This document shows positions 45,884-54,527 of a DNA stretch of 64,000 nt, piece by piece. Under the pieces are notes generated by a model, which worked only from the letters and a program-made list of their open reading frames with translations, was not told the DNA's origin and did not search any database. A program made the translations under genes and the position numbers. The first letter of the stretch is position 1. Every line of letters starts with the position of its first letter. Origin of the DNA: Aeromicrobium sp. IC_218 (GTDB taxonomy: Bacteria; Actinomycetota; Actinomycetes; Propionibacteriales; Nocardioidaceae); assembly GCF_004336805.1 (NCBI RefSeq), contig NZ_SJXM01000004.1, forward strand, positions 241,685 to 305,684, given 5' to 3'.

Positions 45884-46540
45884 ATGAACCGTCGTCTCGC
45901 CGCCCTCCTGCTCCCCGTCGTCACGGCGGGTTCGCTCGTGCTCGCCGCCCCGGCGGCGCACGCGGCGCCGGACTGCAGCGACGCGGGCGACGTGGCGGTG
46001 GTGGTCGACTACAAGGAGCTGGGCGCCGACCCGCAGATCCTGTGCGCCGAGGACGCCGACGGCAGCACCGTCCTGGAGACCCTGCGCACGGCCGGGCTGA
46101 GGACCGCCGGCACGACGAACGAGGGCGACGCCGCCCTCTGCCGCGTCGAGGACCTGCCGAGCCCGCAGGACGAGGACTGCCGGACGTACTCCGACGAGGC
46201 CTACTGGGCGATCTCGCTGGCCGGTCCGGACGCCGACGCCTGGTCGTACGCGCAGAAGGGCGTCGCCGAGCAGACCGTCGAGGGTGGCGGCTACGTCGGC
46301 CTGTCCTACGAGCCGATCACCGCCGACGCGAACGCGGCCGCGGCCCCGAGCGTCCTGCCCGGCGACGAGGTGCGGGCCCAGCTGGAGGCCGACGCCGAGG
46401 CCGACGAGCCCGCCGGTGACGAGGCGGTCGAGGAGGAGGACTCCTCGACGCCGAGCACCGTGGCCCTCGTGGTCGGGGCGGTGCTCGTCGTCGCGCTGGT
46501 CGCGGCCATCGTCGCCGCCTCGCGCCGCCGGCGCGGCTGA
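45884..46540 (+). CDS. Transcobalamin-like (DUF4430) membrane-anchored surface protein
   Basis: 218 residues: signal peptide (about 1-27, ending AHA-A), an outer domain (about 28-150) with STVLETLRTAGLRT, YWAISLAGPDADAWSYAQKGV and GGYVGLSYEP, then an acidic linker and a single C-terminal membrane helix (about 190-212) followed by a positive tail (RRRRG). The domain pattern (TVLEtL, YWaisl...W, a late aromatic strand) resembles the C-terminal part of transcobalamin/DUF4430 proteins. As the first gene after a B12 riboswitch and before an ECF transporter, it is best read as a surface corrinoid-capture protein; direct binding is inference. Confidence 0.78.
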   Translation: MNRRLAALLLPVVTAGSLVLAAPAAHAAPDCSDAGDVAVVVDYKELGADPQILCAEDADGSTVLETLRTAGLRTAGTTNEGDAALCRVEDLPSPQDEDCRTYSDEAYWAISLAGPDADAWSYAQKGVAEQTVEGGGYVGLSYEPITADANAAAAPSVLPGDEVRAQLEADAEADEPAGDEAVEEEDSSTPSTVALVVGAVLVVALVAAIVAASRRRRG

Positions 46541-46541
46541 G

Positions 46542-47657
46542 GTGACCCGGCCGGGCCGCGAGCTGCACCCGGGAGCCTGGTGGACCTGGGCCCTCGGGCT
46601 GGCGGCGTGCGCCTCGGCCACCACGAACCCGTGGCTGCTCGTGCTGCTCGTGCTCGCCGCGGGCGCCGTCGTGGTGCTGCGCCGGGGGGACGCGCCGTGG
46701 GCGCTGGGCTTCCGCTACTACGCCTACCTGGCCCTGCTGGTGATCGTGCTGCGCGTGTCCTTCTACGCCCTGCTCGGCGGCGACCAGGGCGAGCCCTACC
46801 TGGTGGAGCTGCCCAGCATCCCGCTGCCGCAGTGGGCCGCGGGCGTGCAGCTGCTCGGGCCGATCTCGGTCTCGGCCGTCCTGTCCGGGCTGTACGAGGG
46901 CCTGCGCCTCGCCGCGATCCTGCTGTGCGTCGGGGCGGCCAACACCCTGGCGAACCCGCGCCGGCTGCTGGCCTCGCTGCCGCCCGCGCTGTACGAGGTG
47001 GGCACCGCGCTGGTCGTCGCGCTCACCGTGTTCCCGCAGCTCGTGGAGAGCGTCCAGCGGGTGCGCACGGCCCGGCGCCTGCGCGGTGACGCCGGCAAGG
47101 GCGTGGGTGCCCTGCGCCGCCTCGTCGTGCCGGTGCTGGAGGACGCGCTCGACCGCTCGATGACCCTCGCCGCGGGCATGGACACCCGCGGCTACGGCCG
47201 GTCCGGCGACCAGACCCGCGGGCAGCGCGCCGTCACCGGCACCCTCCTGCTCGCCGGCCTGGTCGGGGTCGGCGTCGGCGCCTACGCGGTGCTCGACCCG
47301 ACCGCGCCGGCCCTGCTCGGTGGCTGGATGCTCGTCCTCGGCGTGCTGCTCGCCGCGGGCGGCCTGCTCAGCGCCGGGCGCCGGGTGCGCCGGACGCGGT
47401 ACCGGCCCCCGCGCTGGCGGCCGGCCGAGCTGGGCGTCGCCACGTCGGGCCTGCTGGTCGCGGTCGGCGTCCAGCTTCTGGCGCGCCACGACCCGCTCGT
47501 CGTGAACCCGCCGCTGACCGAGCTACCCACCCTCACGGCGGGGGCGCTGGCGCTCGTCCTGGTCGCGCTGGCCCCGGCGGTGCTGGCCCCTCCGCCGCCG
47601 CTGGACGCCGCGGTGACGGCCGACGAGCCGGCCCGGCCGCAGGAGGCGCTGCGATGA
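46542..47657 (+). CDS. ECF transporter T component (EcfT), extended
   Basis: 371 residues, 1 nt after the preceding stop (GTG start). The N-terminal ~225 residues are a usual EcfT: several membrane helices and the cytoplasmic coupling arms with two Ala/Thr-Arg motifs (TARRLRG and DTRGYG) that grip the ATPases. The remaining ~145 residues add about four more helices, longer than the common EcfT of about 260. It links the S component to the fused ATPase. The gene overlaps the ATPase gene by 4 nt (ATGA), so the complex is probably made in a fixed ratio. Confidence 0.9.
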   Translation: MTRPGRELHPGAWWTWALGLAACASATTNPWLLVLLVLAAGAVVVLRRGDAPWALGFRYYAYLALLVIVLRVSFYALLGGDQGEPYLVELPSIPLPQWAAGVQLLGPISVSAVLSGLYEGLRLAAILLCVGAANTLANPRRLLASLPPALYEVGTALVVALTVFPQLVESVQRVRTARRLRGDAGKGVGALRRLVVPVLEDALDRSMTLAAGMDTRGYGRSGDQTRGQRAVTGTLLLAGLVGVGVGAYAVLDPTAPALLGGWMLVLGVLLAAGGLLSAGRRVRRTRYRPPRWRPAELGVATSGLLVAVGVQLLARHDPLVVNPPLTELPTLTAGALALVLVALAPAVLAPPPPLDAAVTADEPARPQEALR

Positions 47658-49273
47658 TCGCGCTGCGCCAGGTGGGGTTCCGCCACCTCGACCACGACGG
47701 CCGGCCCGACGGCGACTGGGTGCTGCGCGACGTCGACCTCACGGTCGAGGAGGGCGAGCTCGTCCTCGTCGCCGGCCGCACCGGCGTCGGCAAGTCCACG
47801 CTGCTGGGCACCCTCAACGGGCTGGTCCCGCACTTCACCGGCGGCGAGCTGGTCGGCGACGTGCTCGTCGACGGCACGAGCATCCGGCACACGCCGCCGC
47901 GGGAGCTGGCGCACCTGGTCGGCTCGGTGTCGCAGGACCCGCTCGCGGGCTTCGTCACCGACTCGGTCGAGGAGGAGCTGGCCTACGGCATGGAGCAGCT
48001 GGGCCTTGCCCCGGCCACCATGCGCCGCCGCGTGGAGGAGACGCTCGACCTGCTCGGCCTGGCCGGCCTGCGCTCGCGGTCCCTGCGCTCGTTGTCCGGC
48101 GGCCAGCAGCAGCGCGTCGCGATCGGCTCGGTGCTGACCATGCACCCGCGGGTGCTCGTGCTCGACGAGCCGACGTCCGCGCTCGACCCGACGGCGGCCG
48201 AGGACGTGCTGGGCACGCTGCGCCGGCTCGTGGAGGACCTCGGCCTGACCGTCGTCGTCGCCGAGCACCGCATGGAGCGCGTCGTGCCGTTCGCCGACAC
48301 CCTCGTCGTCGTCGAGCCCGGCGGCCGCGTGCGCAGCGGCGACCCGGCCCGGCTCCTGCAGGACTCGCCGGTGGCGCCCCCGATCGTCCAGCTCGGCCGG
48401 CTCGCCGGCTGGGACCCGCTGCCGCTGTCGGTGCGCGACGCCCGCCGCCGGCTCGACGGCCTGCGCGGACGCCTGGGGGAGCTGCCGCCCGCCGACGTCC
48501 CGACCGTGCCGGGCGCGGTGCTGCTGCGCGCCCGGGGTGTCTCGGTCGCGTACGGCTCCCGCGTCGCCGTCGACGGGGTCGACCTCGAGCTGCGGGCCGG
48601 GGAGGTCACGGCGCTCATGGGCCGCAACGGCTCGGGCAAGTCGTCGCTGCTGTGGGCCGTCCAGGGCACCGGCCGGCGCCGCTCCGGACGCGTCGAGGTG
48701 GAGGGCCGGGACCCGCACGACCTCGGCAGCAGCGAGGCCCGTCGCCTGGTCGGGCTCGTCCCGCAGACCGCGTCCGACCTGCTGTACCTGGAGACCGTCG
48801 ACGAGGAGTGCGCGGCCGCCGACCGCCAGGCGTCCGCGCCCTCCGGCACCTGCCGCGCGCTGCTGGACCGGCTCGCCCCCGGGGTCCCCGGCAGCCACCA
48901 CCCGCGCGACCTGTCCGAGGGCCAGCGGCTCTCGCTCGTCCTGGCCATCGCCCTGTCGGCCCGGCCGCGGGTGCTGGAGCTCGACGAGCCCACCCGCGGG
49001 CTCGACTACGCCGGCAAGGACGCGCTCGCCGGCGTGCTGCAGGACCTCGCCCGCGACGGCCACGCCGTCGTGGTGGCGACCCACGACGTCGAGTTCGTGG
49101 CCGAGGTCGCCGACCGCGTGGTGGTGCTGGCCGACGGCGAGGTCGTCTCCAGCGGCGACGTCGTGCAGGTGCTGGCCGAGTCCCCGGCGTTCTCGCCGCA
49201 GGTCTCGAAGGTGCTGGGCGAGGGCTGGCTCACCGTCCCGCAGGTCCGCGAGGCGCTGGAAGGCACGCCGTGA
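47654..49273 (+). CDS. Fused ECF ATPase (EcfA-EcfA')
   Basis: 539 residues with two ABC domains. First: GRTGVGKSTLLG (Walker A, about 41-52), LSGGQQQRVAIGS (signature) and VLVLDEPTSALDP (Walker B), then the AEHRMERV H-loop. Second: GRNGSGKSSLLW (Walker A), LSEGQRLSLVLAIAL (signature with E for G) and VLELDEPTRGLDY, with ATHDVEFV. The fusion replaces the separate A and A' subunits. It powers the transporter formed with EcfT and the S component. The 4-nt overlaps on both sides mark one operon. Confidence 0.95.
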   Translation: MIALRQVGFRHLDHDGRPDGDWVLRDVDLTVEEGELVLVAGRTGVGKSTLLGTLNGLVPHFTGGELVGDVLVDGTSIRHTPPRELAHLVGSVSQDPLAGFVTDSVEEELAYGMEQLGLAPATMRRRVEETLDLLGLAGLRSRSLRSLSGGQQQRVAIGSVLTMHPRVLVLDEPTSALDPTAAEDVLGTLRRLVEDLGLTVVVAEHRMERVVPFADTLVVVEPGGRVRSGDPARLLQDSPVAPPIVQLGRLAGWDPLPLSVRDARRRLDGLRGRLGELPPADVPTVPGAVLLRARGVSVAYGSRVAVDGVDLELRAGEVTALMGRNGSGKSSLLWAVQGTGRRRSGRVEVEGRDPHDLGSSEARRLVGLVPQTASDLLYLETVDEECAAADRQASAPSGTCRALLDRLAPGVPGSHHPRDLSEGQRLSLVLAIALSARPRVLELDEPTRGLDYAGKDALAGVLQDLARDGHAVVVATHDVEFVAEVADRVVVLADGEVVSSGDVVQVLAESPAFSPQVSKVLGEGWLTVPQVREALEGTP

Positions 49274-50082
49274 GCGACGGGGTGCGCGTCCGGATGGGCC
49301 TGCGGTCGGCGGTCGTGCTGAGTGCCGCCTCGGTGGCGGGGCTGCTGATGTTCGTCTGGCCGCTCCTGCTGAAGGTCGACCCGAACGGCACCGGCGCCCG
49401 CTCGGACCCGCCGTACGTCTTCCTCGTCCTGCTGCCGCTCCTCGTGGTGGTCGTGGTCGCCGAGCTCTCCGAGGGCGGCATGGACTCGCGGACGCTCGCG
49501 ATGCTCGGCGTGCTCACCGCGGTCAACGCCGCCCTGCGCGCGCTGGGCGCCGGGGTCGCCGGGTTCGAGACGGTGTTCTTCCTGCTGGTGCTGGGCGGAC
49601 GCGTGTTCGGGCCCGGCTTCGGCTTCCTGCTCGGCGCGACCTCGATGTTCGCCTCGGCGCTGCTCACGTCCGGCGTGGGGCCGTGGCTGCCGTTCCAGAT
49701 GCTGTGCGCGGCCTGGGTCGGGCTCGGTGCCGGGCTGCTGCCGCGGCGCCCCCGCGGGCGCGCCGAGATCGCGCTGCTGGTGGTCTACGCGGTGCTCGCG
49801 TCGTACGCCTACGGGCTCCTGATGAACCTCACCAGCTGGCCGTACCTGCTCGGCATCTCGGTGCCCGGGCACGAGGGCTCACTGGCTGTCGTGCCGGGCG
49901 ACCCGCTGCTGGAGAACCTGCACCGGTTCCTGGTCTACACGCTGCTCACGTCCACCGGCGGCTGGGACACCGGACGCGCGATCACCACCGCGGTCGCGAT
50001 CGTCGTGCTCGGACCGGCGGTGCTGGCCACGCTGCGCCGGGCGGTGCGCCGCACGGCGTACGCCGCGTCCGTGGCGCGCTGA
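49270..50082 (+). CDS. ECF transporter S component, probably for cobalamin
   Basis: 270 residues with six or seven membrane segments; FLLVLGGRVFGPGFGFLLGATSMFASALLTSGVGPWLPFQML is typical of vitamin-specific S components. The start GTG overlaps the ATPase stop (GTGA); ATG 49294 is an alternative. The specificity is inferred from the B12 riboswitch that heads the operon; no B12-contact residues can be asserted from sequence. It resembles the CbrT-type idea of ECF cobalamin uptake. Confidence 0.85.
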   Translation: MSDGVRVRMGLRSAVVLSAASVAGLLMFVWPLLLKVDPNGTGARSDPPYVFLVLLPLLVVVVVAELSEGGMDSRTLAMLGVLTAVNAALRALGAGVAGFETVFFLLVLGGRVFGPGFGFLLGATSMFASALLTSGVGPWLPFQMLCAAWVGLGAGLLPRRPRGRAEIALLVVYAVLASYAYGLLMNLTSWPYLLGISVPGHEGSLAVVPGDPLLENLHRFLVYTLLTSTGGWDTGRAITTAVAIVVLGPAVLATLRRAVRRTAYAASVAR

Positions 50083-50098
50083 CTGCCAGGATGGGGCG

Positions 50099-50539
50099 AT
50101 GAGCCTGCCCTCCGTGTCCCGCCGGACGTCCGCCGTCGTCACCTTCGTCGCCACCACCGCCTACTACGCCAGCCCGGACGTCGTGCGGTCGCGCCGCACG
50201 CGCACGCGGCTCAAGGGCGGGCTGGTCGGCGTGATCTCCGTGGTCTCGCTGCTCGAGGCGCGCCCCGACCGGCCCGACCCGGAGACCAGCGACGCCGTCG
50301 AGGAGGTCCTGGGCTCGCTCACGGGACGCGAGCAGGCCGCGCTCGGCGCGGTGGCGGTGGGAGTCGTCGTCGGCGGTGCCCTCGCCGTCCGGGCCGCGGA
50401 GCGCTGGATCTTCGCCCACGGCGAGCGTCGCCGGGCGTCGGGCAAGCGTCTCGCCCACACCGTCCCGGCGCTCGCCCTCGGCGCGGTGGGCGCGGCCACC
50501 GTGCTCGTGCCCTGGCCGGGCGATCGCCGGCCGGCCTAG
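50099..50539 (+). CDS. Small membrane protein, hypothetical
   Basis: 146 residues with two or three hydrophobic stretches (about 75-95 and 120-137, a weak one near 40-52). Not recognised. Its start is preceded by CAGGAT six nt upstream, so it may be leaderless with its own promoter. It follows the S-component gene by 16 nt and could also be read through from the B12 operon. It ends 4 nt from convergent cobT. Confidence 0.65.
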   Translation: MSLPSVSRRTSAVVTFVATTAYYASPDVVRSRRTRTRLKGGLVGVISVVSLLEARPDRPDPETSDAVEEVLGSLTGREQAALGAVAVGVVVGGALAVRAAERWIFAHGERRRASGKRLAHTVPALALGAVGAATVLVPWPGDRRPA

Positions 50540-50543
50540 CGCG

Positions 50544-51584
50544 TCAGAGGACGTCGGCGAGCAGGCTGACGTCGCGCAGCAGCAGCGCGGCCGAGCGCAC
50601 CAGCGGCACCGCGGCCACCGCGCCGCTGCCCTCGCCCAGGCGCAGTCCCAGGTCGAGCAGCGGCTCGAGCCCGAGCTTGGACAGGGCCAGTGACTGCGCC
50701 GGCTCGGTCGAGCGGTGCCCGGCGGCGAACCACGCGGCCGCTCCCGGTGCGAGCCGGTCGGCGACGAGCGCGCAGGCCACCGAGATCAGGCCGTCGAGCA
50801 GCACGGGGACGCCGAGCCGCGCCGCCTCGGCGAGGTAGCCCGCGGTGGCGGCGAGGTCGGCGCTGCCGAGCGCGGTCAGCAGCTCGACCGGGTCGTCGAC
50901 GCGGTCGCCGGCGCGGTCGAGCGCCTGCTGCACCACGGCCACCTTGCGGGCACGGCCCTCGGCGTCCACGCCGGTACCGGTGCCCACGACGTCCTCGGCC
51001 GGCAGCCCGAGCAGGGCGCCGACCAGGGCGGCGGTCGGGGTGGTGTTGCCGATGCCCATGTCGCCGCTGAGCAGCAGCTGGGCCCCGGCGGCGTGCTCCT
51101 CGCGGGCGACGAGGGCGCCCGCCTCGAGCGCACGGCGGGTCTCGTCGGCGGTGAGCGCGTCCTCCAGGTGGATGGCGCGGGCTCCGCGGTTGACCTTGTG
51201 GTCGGTGACGCCGGGCAGGTCCGACAGGTCGGCGTCGACGCCGAGGTCGAGCACGCGCACCGACACGCCGTGCTGGGCGGCCAGGACGCTCACGCCCGCA
51301 CCGCCGGAGACGAACTGGCGGACCATCGCCGGGGTGACCGCCTTGGGGTAGGCCGAGACGCCGTGGTCGACGACGTCGTGGTCGCCGGCGAAGACGACCG
51401 CCCGCACGTCCTCGACCGGCGCGGGCGGGCAGACGCCCTGCGCGGCGGCGACCCAGACGCCGAGCTCGCCCAGGCGGCCGAGGGCCCCGGCCGGGGTCGC
51501 GAGCGCGGCCAGCCGCTCGGTGGCCGCGCGGCGCGCGTCCTCGCTGGGCGGCGTGACGGGCGTGCGGTCGGTCTGCGTGCTCAT
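50544..51584 (-). CDS. cobT: Nicotinate-nucleotide-dimethylbenzimidazole phosphoribosyltransferase
   Basis: Makes alpha-ribazole-5'-phosphate from dimethylbenzimidazole and nicotinate mononucleotide for the lower loop of cobalamin. The 346-residue length is normal. Motifs: GDHDVVDHGVSAYP, SGDMGIGNTTPTAALVGALLG and the late EGSGAVAAVPLVRSAA carrying the catalytic glutamate. ATG 51584 is chosen because upstream in-frame codons lack family similarity. No riboswitch precedes it. It is convergent with the B12-uptake operon and completes, with cobU and cobS in this window, the nucleotide-loop branch. Confidence 0.96.
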   Translation of the reverse strand: MSTQTDRTPVTPPSEDARRAATERLAALATPAGALGRLGELGVWVAAAQGVCPPAPVEDVRAVVFAGDHDVVDHGVSAYPKAVTPAMVRQFVSGGAGVSVLAAQHGVSVRVLDLGVDADLSDLPGVTDHKVNRGARAIHLEDALTADETRRALEAGALVAREEHAAGAQLLLSGDMGIGNTTPTAALVGALLGLPAEDVVGTGTGVDAEGRARKVAVVQQALDRAGDRVDDPVELLTALGSADLAATAGYLAEAARLGVPVLLDGLISVACALVADRLAPGAAAWFAAGHRSTEPAQSLALSKLGLEPLLDLGLRLGEGSGAVAAVPLVRSAALLLRDVSLLADVL

Positions 51585-51681
51585 GGCTCCATGATGGCGG
51601 GCCGCGGACGCCGGACGGCGGCGGGTGCCCCGGCCGTCCGCATGATGGGCGGCTTGCCGGATCCCGGAACCGTGTGCCACG

Positions 51682-51700
51682 GTTGGTAAGGCTTACCTAA
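51682..51700. promoter_or_regulatory. DtxR/IdeR iron box of the siderophore operon
   Basis: The 19-mer GTTGGTAAGGCTTACCTAA matches 17 of 19 positions of the TTAGGTWAGSCTWACCTWA consensus. It lies 45 bp before the desA-like start, where bound repressor would block the promoter. Confidence 0.88.
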
Positions 51701-51744
51701 CCACGCGACAGCGCGTGGAGGCCTTCGGGGGAAGGAGCGATGCG

Positions 51745-53202
51745 GTGCACCGTGCGCCCACGCAGGAACTGTTCACCAGCCGGACCGTCGACCACTGGAC
51801 GGAGGTGCTGCGCCGCGGGGTCGACCACCTCGGGGAGCGCGCCCGCCGGGTCGGCGTCCCGCACTCGGGCTCGAGCGTCGAGCCCGTCGCCAAGCTGGTC
51901 GCCGACGTCGACCTCGACCGTCCGCTCGGCGACGTCGAGGACGTGCTGGACGAGCTCGGCCAGGTCTACCTGGACGACGCCGTCTGGTTCCACGACCCGG
52001 GCTACGTCGCCCACCTCAACTGCCCGGTCGTCATCCCGGCGCTGCTGGCCGAGCTCTACGTCTCGACGGTCAACTCCTCGCTCGACACCTGGGACCAGAG
52101 CGGTGGCGGCACCCTCATGGAGCAGCGCCTCGTCGCCTGGACCGCGGAGCGGCTCGGCCTCGGCGAGGACGCCGACGGCGTCTTCACCAGCGGCGGCACG
52201 CAGTCCAACCTGCAGGCCATGCTGCTCGCCCGGGGCGAGGCCGCCCCGCGGGTCGACGGCGACCTGACCCGGCTGCGGGTGCTGGTCTCGGCCGACGGCC
52301 ACTTCAGCGTCCGCAAGGCCGCCGACCTGCTGGGCCTCGGCCCGGACGCCGTCGTCGTCGTGCCGGTGGACGAGCGCCGGCGCATGGACGTCGGCGCCCT
52401 GGCCCGCGAGCTCGACCGGCTGCCCGAGGGCACCGTGCCGATGGCGATCGTCGCCACCGCCGGCACCACCGACTTCGGCGCGATCGACCCGCTGCTGCCG
52501 CTCGCCCGCCTGGCCCACGCCCACGACGCCTGGTTCCACGTCGACGCCGCGTACGGCGGCGGGCTGCTCACGTCCACCCGGCGCCGGCACCTGCTGGACG
52601 GTGTGGAGGCGGCCGACTCGGTCACCGTCGACTACCACAAGACGTTCTTCCAGCCGGTGAGCGCGAGTGCCCTGGTCGTCCGCGACGGACGCACGCTGCG
52701 GCACGCCGCGTTCCACGCCGACTACCTGAACCCGAAGGAGGCGGTGGTCCCCAACCAGGTCGACAAGAGCCTGCAGACCACGCGCCGCTTCGACGCGCTC
52801 AAGCTCTGGACCACGCTGCGCATGATGGGTGCGGACGCCGTGGGCGAGCTGTTCGACGGCGCGATCGACCTGGCCGAGGGCCTGCACGCCCGCATGCGCG
52901 AGCTGGACGACGTGGAGGTGCGCGTCGCGCCGGTGCTCAGCGCCATCGTCTTCCGCTACCGGCCGCCGGGGCTGTCCGCTCGCGCGGCGTCCGACCTGGC
53001 ACCGCGGATCCGGGCCGACCTCGCGGCCGGCGGCCGTGCCGTCGTGGCCGGCACCAAGGTGGACGGCGAGTCCTGGCTCAAGGTCACGCTGCTCAACCCG
53101 GCCACGAGCCCGGCCGACCTCGAGCGGGTGCTGCACCAGGTGCGGGCCGCTGGGGCGGGCCTGCTCGCCGAGGACGCCCGCGAGCGGGGTGAGGTGGCAT
53201 GA
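51745..53202 (+). CDS. desA: PLP-dependent lysine (or diamine-forming) decarboxylase DesA
   Basis: First step of desferrioxamine-type siderophores: lysine to cadaverine. The 485-residue group II decarboxylase has FTSGGTQSNLQAMLLAR, IVATAGTTDFGAIDP, FHVDAAYGGGLL and the PLP lysine in VDYHKTFFQPVSA. GTG 51745 has AAGGAG at eight nt; GTG 51715 would add ten residues and lie near the iron box. The gene starts a four-gene operon with overlapping ends (desABCD order) and follows a DtxR/IdeR box, so it should be expressed in low iron. Ornithine or diaminobutyrate as substrate cannot be excluded. Confidence 0.92.
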   Translation: MHRAPTQELFTSRTVDHWTEVLRRGVDHLGERARRVGVPHSGSSVEPVAKLVADVDLDRPLGDVEDVLDELGQVYLDDAVWFHDPGYVAHLNCPVVIPALLAELYVSTVNSSLDTWDQSGGGTLMEQRLVAWTAERLGLGEDADGVFTSGGTQSNLQAMLLARGEAAPRVDGDLTRLRVLVSADGHFSVRKAADLLGLGPDAVVVVPVDERRRMDVGALARELDRLPEGTVPMAIVATAGTTDFGAIDPLLPLARLAHAHDAWFHVDAAYGGGLLTSTRRRHLLDGVEAADSVTVDYHKTFFQPVSASALVVRDGRTLRHAAFHADYLNPKEAVVPNQVDKSLQTTRRFDALKLWTTLRMMGADAVGELFDGAIDLAEGLHARMRELDDVEVRVAPVLSAIVFRYRPPGLSARAASDLAPRIRADLAAGGRAVVAGTKVDGESWLKVTLLNPATSPADLERVLHQVRAAGAGLLAEDARERGEVA

Positions 53203-54527
53203 GCGAGCGCAGCGAGCAGAGCACGCGCACGTATGACTTCGTGGCCGTCGGGCTGGGCCCGTTCAACCTGGGCCTGGCCTGCCTGGCCGACCCGGTCGAC
53301 GACCTCGACGGCGTCGTCCTGGAGTCACGCGAGTCGTTCGACTGGCACCCGGGGATGATGCTCGAGGACGCCACCCTCCAGGTGCCGTTCATGGCCGACC
53401 TGGTGACGATGGCCGACCCGACGTCGCCGTTCTCGTTCCTGGCCTACCTCAAGGCGACCGGACGGCTCTACCCGTTCTACATCCGCGAGAGCTTCTACCC
53501 GCTGCGCGCCGAGTACAACGACTACTGCCGCTGGGCGGTCGACCGGCTCGACTCGGTCCACCTCGGACGCCACGTCGAGCAGGTGACCTGGGACGAGGCC
53601 GAGCAGGTGTACCTCGTCCGCGCCCGGTGCGCGGGCAGCGGCGACACCCAGACCTACCGGGCCCGCCGGCTCGTCCTGGGCACGGGCACGCAGCCCGCCG
53701 TCCCGCCCGCGGCACAGGGGCTCGAGGGTCCGTGGCTGCACTCGTCGGCGTACCTGGAGCACCGTGACCGGCTCCGCTCCGGCGACTCGATCACGATCGT
53801 CGGCGGCGGGCAGAGCGCGGCGGAGATCTACCTGGACCTGCTCGAGGGCATCGACGCCGGCTACTCCCTGACCTGGCTGAGCCGCTCGCCGCGGTTCTTC
53901 CCGCTGGAGTACACGAAGCTCACGCTGGAGATGACCAGCCCGGAGTACCTGCGCTACTTCCACGGACTGCCCGGGACGCAGCGCGACGGCCTGCTCCGCG
54001 ACCAGAAGGGCCTGTACAAGGGCATCAGCGGCGACCTGGTCGACACCATCTACGACACGCTCTACCGCAAGCGCGTGGCGCTCGGGGACGTTCCGACGAC
54101 GCTGCTCACCAACACCGAGCTGGCCGGTGCGCGCTGGGACGGGGCGGGCTTCGAGCTCGACCTGCGCCAGCACGAGCTGGACGAGCCGTTCGGGCTGCGC
54201 ACCGAGGGCCTCGTCCTGGCCACCGGGTACGCCGCGCAGGTGCCGGCGTTCGTCGAGCCCGTCGCCGACCGCGTCCGCTGGGACGCGCGCGGTCGCTACG
54301 ACGTCGGGCTGGACTACCGGGTCGACGAGGCCGGCACGATCTTCGTGCAGAACGGGGAGGAGCACACCCACGGGCTGGTCGCGCCCGACCTGGGCATGGG
54401 CGCGTACCGCAGCTCGGTGATCATCAACGCGATGTGCGGCCGCGAGGTCTACCCGGTCGAGGAGCGCATCGCGTTCCAGGAGTTCGGCGTCCCCGCCGGC
54501 GCCCGCCGGGCGGTGGCCAGCCGATGA
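53199..54527 (+). CDS. desB: Lysine/diamine N-monooxygenase DesB
   Basis: FAD- and NADPH-dependent N-hydroxylation of cadaverine (or lysine/ornithine). The 442 residues have FVAVGLGPFNLGLACLA (FAD motif with the family's GxGPxN), FMADLVTMADPTSPFSFLAYL, the NADPH motif ITIVGGGQSAAEIYLDLL and the C-terminal LATGYA. This is the IucD/SidA-type class. Its ATG overlaps the desA stop by 4 nt. The neighbouring decarboxylase suggests cadaverine as substrate, giving N-hydroxycadaverine. Confidence 0.95.
   Translation: MSERSEQSTRTYDFVAVGLGPFNLGLACLADPVDDLDGVVLESRESFDWHPGMMLEDATLQVPFMADLVTMADPTSPFSFLAYLKATGRLYPFYIRESFYPLRAEYNDYCRWAVDRLDSVHLGRHVEQVTWDEAEQVYLVRARCAGSGDTQTYRARRLVLGTGTQPAVPPAAQGLEGPWLHSSAYLEHRDRLRSGDSITIVGGGQSAAEIYLDLLEGIDAGYSLTWLSRSPRFFPLEYTKLTLEMTSPEYLRYFHGLPGTQRDGLLRDQKGLYKGISGDLVDTIYDTLYRKRVALGDVPTTLLTNTELAGARWDGAGFELDLRQHELDEPFGLRTEGLVLATGYAAQVPAFVEPVADRVRWDARGRYDVGLDYRVDEAGTIFVQNGEEHTHGLVAPDLGMGAYRSSVIINAMCGREVYPVEERIAFQEFGVPAGARRAVASR

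Noticed and set aside
43697..46624. 975-residue minus-strand frame across the acyl-CoA oxidase gene and the riboswitch
   Set aside because: It crosses a riboswitch and a divergent gene and is arginine/proline-rich noise.
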